Assembly (NCBI GenBank): GCA_030220185.1
Contig: JASPKZ010010273.1
Coordinates: 496,001 to 560,000 of the forward strand
Length of the DNA: 64,000 nt
Reading direction: 5' to 3'
Origin: Diploptera punctata
Lineage: Eukaryota; Arthropoda; Insecta; Blattodea; Blaberidae
Below the pieces are notes generated by a model, which saw nothing but the letters and a program-made list of their open reading frames with translations, made no database searches and had not been told where the DNA came from. The position numbers were made by a program, and so were the translations under genes. Within the stretch, counting starts at the first letter, position 1; each line of letters opens with the position of its first letter. This document shows positions 55,504 to 64,000 of this stretch, in pieces.

Positions 55504-56720
55504 TTGCCCACGAGACACAAAATGTCGATGTATGACTTAATTCATGCTTGTAAATTTCAAATGGAAAATATGTTTATTTGGTTGACTATATATAATCTAG
55601 GAGTGTTTATGGATAAACATTTAATTTGGAATAAACAAATAAATAACATTTGCAAAACTATCTTCTCAATAATACTCTCATTAAATCGTATAAGAAATTG
55701 TTTACCGTTTTCTCTAAGAAAAATGTTAGTAGAAACACTTGCAATGCCCCATTTTGATTATTGTGATACTCTTTTTACTGACCTAAATACTGTTCTTACC
55801 CAAAGACTTCAACGTGTTCACAATTCTTGCATACGTTTTATTTGTGGTATACGTAGATTTGATCATGTTACACCATCCCTGGAACAATTGTCATGGCTTC
55901 ATCTTCAAGATCGTAGAACCATCCATTCCCTGTGCCTTCTCTATAACATATTACACACATCATTACCTTATTATTTATCACACCACACACCGCTTCACTA
56001 AACTCTCTGATACACATAACTTAGATACCCGATCCCTTGAGCACAGTGTCCTTTATATCCCTCCTCATCATACTACCTATTATTCGAAATCTTTTACAGT
56101 TTCTCTTGCTAGAACATGGAATTCACTTCCACCCTATGTCAGAGACTGCCAAACTTTACCTTCTTTCAGAAATAAATTGAAAATAAAATCACTAACAGAA
56201 ACAACTCACTAATACTACTTTTTAAGAATTAATAATGCGTTTTTGCATTATTTAATAAAAATAGACTTAGGATTTGTTAATATATTTACCTAATGCCTTG
56301 TATAAAAAGCATAGATTAATTCATTGTAGTTTATTACTTCTTTGTATTTTTTTCTTTCTTTTTATGTATAGTAGATTCGAGCTGTTATTCCTTCTTTTTT
56401 TCATTGTATCATTAATTTAATTTTAATTGTATTTAGTTTCATTCGATTATTAGACATTATTTTCATTATTATTCAATATGACAGATAATTAATTGTTCAA
56501 TGACTATTATTGTAACTTTTTTTTGTATTCATATGTAACATATGTTTGCCTTGTTTAATATGACTATTATTGTAATTTTTTTGTATTCATATGTAACATA
56601 TGTTTGTTCTGTTTAATATGACTATTATTGTATTTTTTGTATTCATATGTAACATATGCTTGTTCTGGTGAGTGGAAGAGAAGGCCACATGGCCTTAACT
56701 CCACCAGGCTAAATAAATCT
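55504..56720 (+). pseudogene. CR1/Jockey-group LINE, C-terminal RT part and 3' UTR
   Basis: 165 codons read NLGVFMDKHLIWNKQINNIC, KTIFSIILSLNRIRNCLPFS, LVETLAMPHFDYCDTLFTDL, RLQRVHNSCIRFICGIRRFD, LSWLHLQDRRTIHSLCLLYN. A frameshift near 55990 leads to SFTVSLARTWNSLPPYVRDC. This is the thumb and C-terminus of a CR1/Jockey-type element; the catalytic motifs are upstream of the truncation. The 3' UTR to about 56720 includes a tandem repeat and ends near AGGCTAAATAAATCTATTCT. Confidence 0.8.
56499..56668 (+). repeat. Tandem repeat, three copies of a 58-60-bp unit
   Basis: TGACTATTATTGTA followed by a T run and GTATTCATATGTAACATATG starts at 56501, 56561 and 56619. In the 3' UTR of the LINE. Confidence 0.9.
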
Positions 56721-56764
56721 ATTCTATATAAGACTATTTCAAATTTACACAATGGTATAAAGTC

Positions 56765-57002
56765 ATAGATACAAAATAAAAATAATTAATGAGTTGTATC
56801 TCACTTCATATACGTGTTCTTCAAGCACAGAAACTGCAGTTCTCAAGAGAAATTCCTACCATCTTCAGCCATTATCATAACTGTTGAATTTTGGTCTACA
56901 TCTTTATCTTCAAAGTTGCCATCTGGTGTTGATTTGATGAACCTTGAGATCAAATCATGCTCAGTGGGAACTTCAAAATTCATGGATCTAAACTTGTTCT
57001 TC

Positions 57003-57046
<44 letters not shown>

Positions 57047-57300
57047 TTTATTCACAAATTGTCAATTCTAAATGTTTTTCCAAATGTTTTAAAAGTTTAG
57101 CCTCTTTTTCAATTTTATGACTCTCCAATAAGCTATGAGCTGCAATTGCTGATTTTTCAATTACACCATTTTTAATGTTTCTAAAGTGTTCTTTTGTGCG
57201 AGTGTGTAAATTCCTTTTTTGTTTTTCCTATTGCAATCTTCACAAGTAATTTGATAAATTCCAGATCTTTTACTACACAAAATATGAGGTGAGAAACGAC
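56765..57300 (-). pseudogene. Penelope-like element, family B, diverged copy
   Basis: Minus strand 57290-57060 reads RSGIYQITCEDCNR, KRNLHTRTKEHFRNIK-like with shifts, NQQLQLIAYWRV; further on SMNFEVPTEHDLISRFIKST and PDGNFEDKDVD corresponds to MNFEIPGYKERG..PPDGAEV. An (AT)n(AC)n run at 57007-57047 interrupts it. TATGAGGTGAG is at 57281-57291. Confidence 0.7.
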
Positions 57301-57502
57301 TTATTAATTAATTCATATTAATTGAAAACCTCGTAATGTTATTTCCCATAATTAATTTATAAATGGATACAAAACCTTTTAATTATTCTCATATTTTCAT
57401 GTAGATTTATATTCTGTCTTGCAAGGCTGTTAAATTATTACTCTTTCCATTAAGTACATTCTGATTTTATAGACATTATCCAGTTCAAAATATATATTTC
57501 AG

Positions 57503-57714
57503 ATGATGACCTCATATTACCTGAGGGAGAGCACAGTTATCCTTTCAGTACTATTCTTCCGCCTACACTTCCTTCTTCTTTTGAAGGAACTCATGGCCAC
57601 ATTAGATATACTGCTAAAGTTAAAGTAGATCGGCCATGGAAATTTGACCATGAAGCAAAAAGTGCTTTCTCTGTGATATGTCCGGTAGACTTGAATACTA
57701 ATGAAAAAGCATTG
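57503..57714 (+). CDS. Arrestin-domain protein gene 2, third coding exon
   Basis: Acceptor ATATATATTTCAG at 57502; donor GTAAGT at 57715. It enters in phase 1 (splicing to AGTC gives S-H-D-D-L) and leaves in phase 0. Reads DDLILPEGEHSYPFSTILPP, TLPSSFEGTHGHIRYTAKVK, VDRPWKFDHEAKSAFSVICP and VDLNTNEKAL. L-P-x-G-x-H-x-Y-P-F..L-P-x-x-x-P-S-S-F-E-G..G-x-I-R-Y is the end of the arrestin N lobe and is diagnostic. The C lobe and tail are right of the window. Confidence 0.95.
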
Positions 57715-57720
57715 GTAAGT

Positions 57721-58455
57721 ATGCAAGTTTTTCAAATGTGCATTTTTAACTGAATTTATATAACCGAAAATATCGAGGGTAAGGTGCAGTATTTGTGAGG
57801 CATTTTGGTATCAGGTAGTGTGTCCATGTTAAGATAAATTTCATAGTCAAAGTTCATCTCGGTCATGTTTGATGAAATTTTATGGTTAATAAAATTTGAG
57901 GAATTTTTCTTATTACAAAGGTGTTTAACAAAACCATATAAATTTAATTATAAAATAAAATGATTTCCTTCCTTCCATGTTATTTTTACCTTCATGTGGT
58001 TGAGTAGCTTGCATGTTTAAATGACACCAAGAGCTATTCCGACAGTAGCATTGCTTGCTAACTTGTTCATGCCAGATAGATCAAAGGTTATACCCAATAA
58101 AAAAAAATCTTGTTCAAAAGAGTGATGTAGTCTTTCATTGTGAAAATAAACAATCAAATGCAGACATCGAGTCCCTCTGGGATAAAATTTTCTGGAAGTA
58201 AAAGAGTCCCCCATTTGGAACTCTGGGTATGGACAACTTAAGAAAATCTATGCCAAAGGCTCAAAAGGAGGGACATATTCTTAAGAATATGAAATATTAA
58301 CCCGGGAATTAGATAAACCTCTCTTGAATATAGTCACTTTACAGGAAGGAGATGGTAGAGAGGGATCAGAAGCTTTACATTATATTAAGGGGGTATAGAG
58401 AGATCAGAATTTGGAATGGGTTTTTTAGTCCGAAGGAGGATTTTCTCAACTATCT
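57721..58455 (+). other. Gene 2 intron 3 start, nothing recognised
   Basis: A+T-rich intron sequence. No further arrestin exon is visible here or up to 64000. Confidence 0.5.
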
Positions 58456-58486
58456 GAGCTAATTATATTTGAAGAGAAAAATTTTC

Positions 58487-58559
58487 GCCTAGACCGGGAC
58501 TCGAACCCGGGACCCTTGGCTTTCTGGGCCAAGTGCTCTACCAACTGAGCTACCGAGGC
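58487..58559 (-). tRNA. tRNA-like core, array unit 1
   Basis: Minus strand GCCTCGGTAGCTCAGTTGGT..GGTTCGAGTCCCGGTCTAGGC, 73 bases, cloverleaf-foldable. T stem CCGGG/CCCGG is perfect. Anticodon loop CCAGAAA places AGA as anticodon, with C at position 33. Strong A and B boxes. Confidence 0.5.
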
Positions 58560-58787
58560 GAGTTACGATCTAGATGCAAATTTTTCTCTTATGTACGTTG
58601 TAATTCCCTCACGCCAAATGCTTGAAACCATAGCTTCTATCTTTACAAATGGCGGCTTCTTAGTTAAGAAGACATTTATTGGGAATTTAACACTACTTTA
58701 TAGCCAGTAGGGCTTCTATTGACGATTTTATTATTAATTTAACACTTCTCATAGAAGGATAAATTATATTTGAAGATAAAAATTTTC

Positions 58788-58860
58788 GCCTAGACCGGGA
58801 CTCGAACCCGGGACCCTTGGCTTTCCGGGCCAAGTGCTCTACCAACTGAGCTACCGAGGC
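58788..58860 (-). tRNA. tRNA-like core, array unit 2
   Basis: As unit 1 except the loop, CCGGAAA, which would place GGA as anticodon. Two copies 301 bases apart that differ in the anticodon itself are unusual and argue for a non-coding repeat role. Confidence 0.5.
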
Positions 58861-59339
58861 GAGTTACGATCTAGACGCAAATTTTTCTCTTATGTACGTT
58901 GTAATTCCCTCACGCCAAATGCTTGAAACCATAGCTTCTATCTTTGCAAATGGCGGCTTCTTAGTTAAGAAGACATTTATTGGGAATTTAACACTACTTT
59001 ATAGCCAGTAGGGCTTCTATTGACGATTTTATTATTAATTTAACACTTCTCATAGAAGGATAAATTATATTTGAAGAGAAAATTTTCGCCTAGACCGGGA
59101 CTCGAACCCGGGACTGAGCTAAGTTTGTCAGTGATAGGATATTGTACATAATTCTAAATGGTAAACGACAAGATTTTGTAATTGCAAATGTACACTTCCC
59201 CAAAAAAAGAATGGGTCGGTGGAATATTTGAAGTCCCAGATAGATGACACTGCGCATGCGTGTACAGCTTGAGCCATGATACACACTCTACCGCATAAAG
59301 ACTTACTTAATTCTGTTCTCTTATGGGTTGATATGATAA

Positions 59340-60960
59340 CTGGTTCCGAAAGTCACTCAAAACTTTGATGAAATAATATCTTCTTCTTCTTCTTCCTTAC
59401 AAGTATTAGGCCAAGGCCTGTTACGATCCTATAGAAAATTTTCCCTCCAGCGTTATAATATGTTCTTGCAAAACATATATATATATATATTTTGGGAATG
59501 TCAACAACCATAAATAAAATGCAACCTGATATAAATTAAAAAGATTATGAACTCCTCGGCTGGATTCGAACCTTCAACGTTCAATTCTGTAGTCCGATGC
59601 GGAACCGCAGAGCTAATCTGCAGTTCTCTTTGCTACTTACTTATTTTAGGAATTCATACTATAGGTATATTCATTTAGGTAGAATTTTTTACCACTCTAC
59701 GAAACTAGTTATAGTTAAAAAAGAAGAATAATATGAGGTGAGTGATAAAAAATTCTACCTAAATTCTCTTTGCTAACCTAAAATGTTTCTATATGAAATG
59801 GTGTCATACTTTGTGGTTTGTTTATATTACGTAATTGCACTTAATTTGATTAGCTTAGAATATTTGGGTGCAATGATGATCTTGTATTATTATTTATTAA
59901 TTCAATTTATGATTGTGATATTCACTATTATGGGCTTAGAGGTGCCGTTTTATTTCATATTAAATAGTCATTGTCTACGCATAACAACAGGAGAGGATTA
60001 AGAAGTATGCCCACCAACCCCCTCGAAAAAAAGACGAGTTGTAGGATCAAGTTCTCGATACCTGGGAAGATCTTGCCCGAAAAGAGGAGGACAATCCTCA
60101 TCGAGAATTTTTCCGTGACCTCGTCAGATCCATGCCGAATTGACTTCGAGCTGTAGTTGATGCTGATGGCCTGTGGACAAGATATTAACCATTCACTTCA
60201 AGTTTAAATACTCAATGCATTTCTCCAGAAACTGGATTTAAGTTACTGTAAATTATATTATCTATTTTGAGACATTCAAAACAAACAAAAAAAATAATGG
60301 TACTTGAGATCACAATAAGGGTGAAGGCCAAAACACATTCCTCTACTATTCATAAATGTTAACAAAATATTACCATGCCAAGGAATGTAAAAATATATAA
60401 CAGCAAAGTTAAGCGAGTGTACCTCATCTTCTGAGTTGAATTCCATTTAACTGCCGGCGAGTCTACCTCGTTTTTGAGGTGAATGGGTTAAGTTCACTGG
60501 TCTTTTTTTATTTATTTATTTATTTTTTATATGAGGAAGTAGAACTTTAACTTCCATATATGGTTTTTTTTTAAGGCCAGGTTCAGCCTACCCACAGGAG
60601 TTAGATATAAATTATTCCACTTTTCTTTATTAAATTAGATAGTCCAGGAACTCTGAAAAATTAAAATAAACTCGCATTAATATTTAAAAAAAATTGGTGC
60701 TACCTAGAATCGAACATGAGGCACTCCCGTTGATAACGTATTGGACCAAGACTCAACCGTATGTGCTACAGGGACACGATTACAGGATTAGCAGCCATTG
60801 TGCTCTTGGTCTCACAGCTGCATCATGTTTTTTTCGAAACAGAGGGAAACAATATTCTCTTGTGAATTGCATATGAGCCATAGACATGAGCACGAGCAAG
60901 AGTCGACCCATTATTTTTTTTTGGGGAAGTGTACATAGTCCCACAAAAGATAAGGATGAC
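59340..60960. other. Mixed repeat debris, no gene recognised
   Basis: A minus-strand tRNA-like head is at about 59550-59625 (CTCGGCTGGATTCGAACC..). An inverted pair GGTAGAATTTTTTACCAC/GTGATAAAAAATTCTACC is at 59677-59760, with TATGAGGTGAG inside. ATGTACACTTCCCCAAAAAA near 59188 recurs inverted near 60935, marking edges of a dispersed repeat. The short frames here have no known family. Confidence 0.4.
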
Positions 60961-60964
60961 AAGA

Positions 60965-61945
60965 TCAAGGATAAGTTCTATGAAGAATTAGAATGCATAA
61001 TTGATAGACTTTCATATGAAAATTGTCTTAGGAGATTTTAATGCAAAAGTGGGATGGGAAGATATATTCAGGCCAACAATAGACAAATTCAGTCTTCATG
61101 AAGATAGTGACAACAATGGGATTAGGTTAATTATCTTTGCCATATCAAAGAATCTTAATGTTAAGAACACAACATTTTAGCATAAGGATATTCCTAAATA
61201 CACCTGGATGTCTCCCATGGTGAAACGCGAAACCAGATAGATTACGTATTAGTTGATAAATGTTGACACAGTAGCATCATCAATGTTAGATCAGTTAGTG
61301 GGGCACACTGTAATTCAGATCATTATCTACTCATCAGGGTGAAAATCAGAGAATGGTTATTGCTTATGAGAAGAACAAATGCTACAGATGGTTCTGAAAA
61401 ATTTGAGAAATGATGAACTGCAGCAAGAATACCAAATCAAAATTGCTAATAGATTTGAAATACTGGAATCTTCAGATGAAAATGTGTCAACTGAAGAAGA
61501 AACTTATATAAGTAGAGAATGGAGACTATAAAAGATTCTATTAAATTGTCAGCATCAGAAAGTGTACATTATTAAAAAATAAATAAATGGTTTGATGAGG
61601 AATGTGTCAGCATTGTAAAGAAAAGAAAGCTAGCAAAAATGAATTGATTACATGAGCTAAATGAAATAAATTTAAAACAATTGGATAACAACATCTGTGA
61701 AACTACTAGGATTTTTAGAGTTGAGGAAGATAAAATAAAAATAATACTATTTATCTAATATATTTAGTATATTTGACTTCCAATCAAAAAGTTTGTACTT
61801 ACAAGATAAATAATTTTTATAATAATAATTATAACACTATTTATTATTATCTTATAAAAATCAGGAATATTTGAGAGAAAAGATTAATGATCTCAAAATG
61901 AATGCAAAAAATAGGAACATCAGGGAATTAAGATAGCAAAAGTTT
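60965..61945 (+). pseudogene. RTE-like LINE, endonuclease end and linker, left part
   Basis: Frame-broken translation gives VLGDFNAKVGWED-like, DNNGIRLI, ETRNQIDYVLVDKC (I-D-Y-V), then NVRSVSGAHCNSDHYLLI (SDH catalytic motif) and KLSASESV, KWFDEECVSIVKKRKLAKMN, YLREKINDLKMNAKNRNIRE. This is a very common blattodean-type RTE protein pattern, from memory of such elements. It is cut at about 61955 by another LINE and resumes near 63765. Confidence 0.75.
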
Positions 61946-61956
61946 TCAGACTAGAA

Positions 61957-63760
61957 CAAATATGGTTGGTTGGTATCTAATGTCGAGCACTTGATAATGA
62001 AATCATTCGCTCTCTTGCACTCCAATATTTAGCAGAAAGGCTGGTCTCTTGTACAAAAGCTGGACAACGGAGGAGATGGTTTCTTTCCATATCTTCGTTT
62101 AAATTGCAAAAAGGGCATTTAGGTGAATCTGTTATGCCAAGTCTGTGTAGATGTTTATTCAGGCAGTCATGTCCCGTTAGCAGTCTGAATGTTGCTACTA
62201 CAGATTTTCTTTGTAATGTAGTAATGTCATAAGCTTGTAGATTTTCCCATTCCTTTCCAGATGTTTTGGTGGTGTATTCTTCTCTAAGTTTATTGATATA
62301 TTTATTTGAGATAATTCTTTTGATAGAGTGAAAGGAAACTGGAGTAGAAGTTGGGTTTGAAACAATTTTGCTACCCTTCTTGGCCAGAAAATCGGCTATT
62401 TCATTGCCTGTCACTCCACATTGGGCCGGAATCCATTGAAGTACAACTTTTTTATGTAGACGGGATAACTGTTTTATCATCTTGTGACATTCAATAATTT
62501 TGATGCTTTTGGGTGTTGTGTCTAATGTTATGTCGAGAATGACTGCTTTGGAGTCACATAGAATTACAACTTTTGTAAATTTTTGGATGTGATATAAAAG
62601 AGTTTGTAAACTTAAGAAAACTGCTAGAATTTCGCCATCAAAGTTTGTTGAATTTGTGTTTAGTTTACGATAAAAGGAAAAAAATGGACATACTGCACCA
62701 GCACCAGTGCCACTGTCATTTGGTAGGCTGGAGCCATCTGTAAAAATAGGTATCCATTCAGGAGCAGGGTATCTTAGATTATTATTTCCAGTGACATTTG
62801 TTTTAAAATATATGGAGGAGTTTCAAATTTCTTGATGTCTTCTGTTAATGAAGGTTATATTCAATTTCCAAAAATTCTCATCTGCATATTTTCTTTTGAG
62901 TGTGGATGTTGCAATTTCTGTTTGATTTCTTGTACTATTCTTAAGAAGCTTTGCTGAGATTTTAAACATACTTGTGGTTTTCTTTGGGTCCAGTTACTAT
63001 GGGGTAGCCTTAAAAATGTTTCATACTGTGTGATTGCTGTTTTCTCAATTTCAAATGATATGGTGAAATTAAACCTCATAGTGATTAATTCCTATAACAG
63101 TTAAATTCAAATGCTATGTTTGGGTTATTTGTTAAGATTTGCATGGCAGTGATTGGTGTTGTTTTAACGGCTCCTGTTATCAGATGGAGGATTTGGTTCT
63201 GCAATTTATTAAGTTTTTCCACTTTTGTAGTTACTAGGATTTCTTCTTCACAATAATGAAGTATAGGTTTTATGTACATTTGGGTAGAAGGTGTTTAGAG
63301 TTTGTGTGTTGCAACCCCACTTTTTCCCTGCTAATCGTTTTAATAACGGTAACCTTGTTTCTATCTTAGTACATATATTCTCTATGTGTTTCTTCCATGT
63401 TAATTTTGTGTCCAGAGTTATTCCTAAATATTTTGCTTCATGTGTTTGAGTTAATTCACCCTCCAATTTCAGAGTGATGGGTAGTGGTTTCTTTCTTAAT
63501 GTAAATAGTTGAAATTTGTCTTCTGTATATTTATCTTCATTAAGTTCTGGGATGTCCATTCTCTAACTGTATTAGTGATTGTTGGGCTATGGTTTTAATT
63601 GTTGACTTTGGTTTTTCGTTTGGAGACCCATATTACAACATCAGCAGCAAAAAGTAGGGTTTTTGTTTGGAGCTTTCTATATGCTTAGGTAGATCATTAA
63701 TGTAGATATTGAAGAGAGTGGTACTGAGTACAGAACCTTGTGGTAAACCTCAATGTGTTT
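61957..63760 (-). mobile_element. I/R1-like LINE with RNase H, 5'-truncated, nested in the RTE LINE
   Basis: Minus strand in order: GLPQGSVLSTTLFNIYINDL (RT, near 63740), HEAKYLGITLDTKLTWKKHI, then VVLQWIPAQCGVTGNEIADF with LAKKGSK (RNase H: W-I-P-x-H-x-G-x-x-G-N-E-x-A-D, here with Q for the catalytic His), and CPFCNLNEDMERNHLLRCPA, a Cys/His cluster. RNase H after the RT is typical of I, R1 and Jockey-related clades. Small indels split the frame. Its 3' end matches 10378-10452. Confidence 0.8.
61977..62480 (-). pseudogene. RNase H and C-terminal part of the I/R1-like LINE
   Basis: 167 codons, open to a stop next to the 3' end. Includes W-I-P-A-Q-C-G-V-T-G-N-E-I-A-D-F, L-L-T-G-H-D-C-L-N-K-H-L-H-R-L and C-P-F-C..E-x-x-x-H-L-L-x-C-P. 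The N-terminal RNase H Asp and Glu lie in the broken frame upstream (about 62640-62490). Confidence 0.75.
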
Positions 63761-63764
63761 ATTA

Positions 63765-64000
63765 TATAATTAGGAATGAAAATGTGGATATGATTGCAGA
63801 TTCCAGGAGTATATTAAATAGATGGAAAAAATTACTTGAATTAGCTATTAAGCTATTAAATGTAAATGCAGAAGAGGATTATTTATAGACAGCAGAAATA
63901 TTTGTCACAAAGCCAAATGTATTAGAGATTGAAATGGTGATAGAAAAATTAAAGATGCATAGAGCTCATGTTCAGATGAAATCCCAGGAGAACTGATAAA
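63765..64000 (+). pseudogene. RTE-like LINE, right part (continues past the window)
   Basis: NENVDMIADSRSILNRWKKL, LNVNAEEDYL, TKPNVLEIEMVIEKLKMHRA. It picks up exactly where the fragment at 60965-61945 stops (..TNMV|..NENVDMIADSRS), showing that the I/R1-like LINE landed inside it. Confidence 0.75.

Larger units (their letters stand above)
58455..59120 (-). repeat. Tandem array of 301-bp units with tRNA-like cores
   Basis: Cores start at 58487, 58788 and 59088, giving periods of 301 and 300. The first two units are nearly identical; the third is cut inside the tRNA-like core, jumping from the T arm to TGAGCTAAG. Each unit has ACAAATGGCGGCTTCTTAGT or GCAAATGGCGGCTTCTTAGT and TTATTGGGAATTTAACACTA in its spacer. 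Unlike dispersed SINEs, this is a head-to-tail array. Confidence 0.85.

Noticed and set aside
58487..58860. Functional serine tRNA genes
   Set aside because: The core folds, but C at position 33, a mismatched acceptor and location in a repeat array argue for tRNA-derived repeats; left as low-confidence tRNA features.
59783..60156. Short plus-strand frames near 59.8-60.2 kb
   Set aside because: No motif or exon boundary signal; the first is hydrophobic by A+T composition.
57721..64000. Search for further arrestin exons (C lobe)
   Set aside because: No AG-bounded segment with arrestin C-lobe motifs was seen; the gene probably continues past the window.

Overview
The window is eukaryotic, intron-rich and about two-thirds A+T, and most likely comes from an insect. 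Exons with GT/AG boundaries encode arrestin-domain proteins of the ARRDC2/3-like (alpha-arrestin) type. The rest is dense in Penelope-like elements, RTE-like LINEs, tRNA-derived SINEs, MITEs and foldback repeats. The LINE protein remnants resemble those common in cockroach and termite genomes, so a blattodean is my best guess, but this is inference. No bacterial gene, operon or CRISPR array is present. Nearly all short open frames are chance frames inside repeats.

Host genes: two plus-strand genes lie in tandem. Gene 1 supplies its last two coding exons (1-88 and 3374-3501). Its stop codon is at 3499-3501, with AATAAA signals about 100 and 200 bases later. Gene 2 starts with an exon at 35470-35634 (ATG at 35520, preceded by a 4-codon upstream ORF) and continues with exons at 52364-52516 and 57503-57714. 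It runs off the right edge. Introns of about 16.7 kb and 5.0 kb are filled with transposons. The pair looks like a tandem duplication of an alpha-arrestin gene, a class that links membrane receptors to endocytosis and ubiquitin ligases.

Intergenic region, 3.5-35 kb: SINEs, LINE remnants, a TTAA-flanked MITE (9961-10187), foldback elements, Penelope fragments and tRNA-like units come first. Then comes a complete LTR retrotransposon (22344-32652) with 909-bp LTRs, a 5-bp target duplication (AAATG), a primer-binding-like site and a G-rich polypurine tract. Its 8.5-kb interior has no recognisable gag or pol but several tandem-repeat blocks, so it looks like a large non-autonomous (LARD-type) element. 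hAT transposase remnants follow.

Gene 2 introns: intron 1 holds a TIR element (36221-42542) with arms of roughly 0.8 kb and a decayed DDE-like transposase. A nearly complete RTE-like LINE (37227-40274) sits inside it, bounded by a 13-bp target duplication. Further along are a small TIR element with a transposase fragment (42681-43304), a pair of inverted Penelope copies (about 44.82-46.32 kb) and a 241-bp near-perfect palindrome (46983-47223). A pogo/Tigger-like fragment and more LINEs follow in intron 2.

Right end: a tandem array of 301-bp units each carrying a tRNA-like sequence (58.46-59.12 kb), then an RTE LINE (60.96-64 kb) split by an I/R1-like LINE with an RNase H domain. The most interesting signals are hammerhead-ribozyme-like motifs near the ends of the Penelope elements, the coding-free LTR element with in-frame periodic repeats, the unusual long-TIR transposon, and the many different tRNA-like sequences that share one set of flanks.
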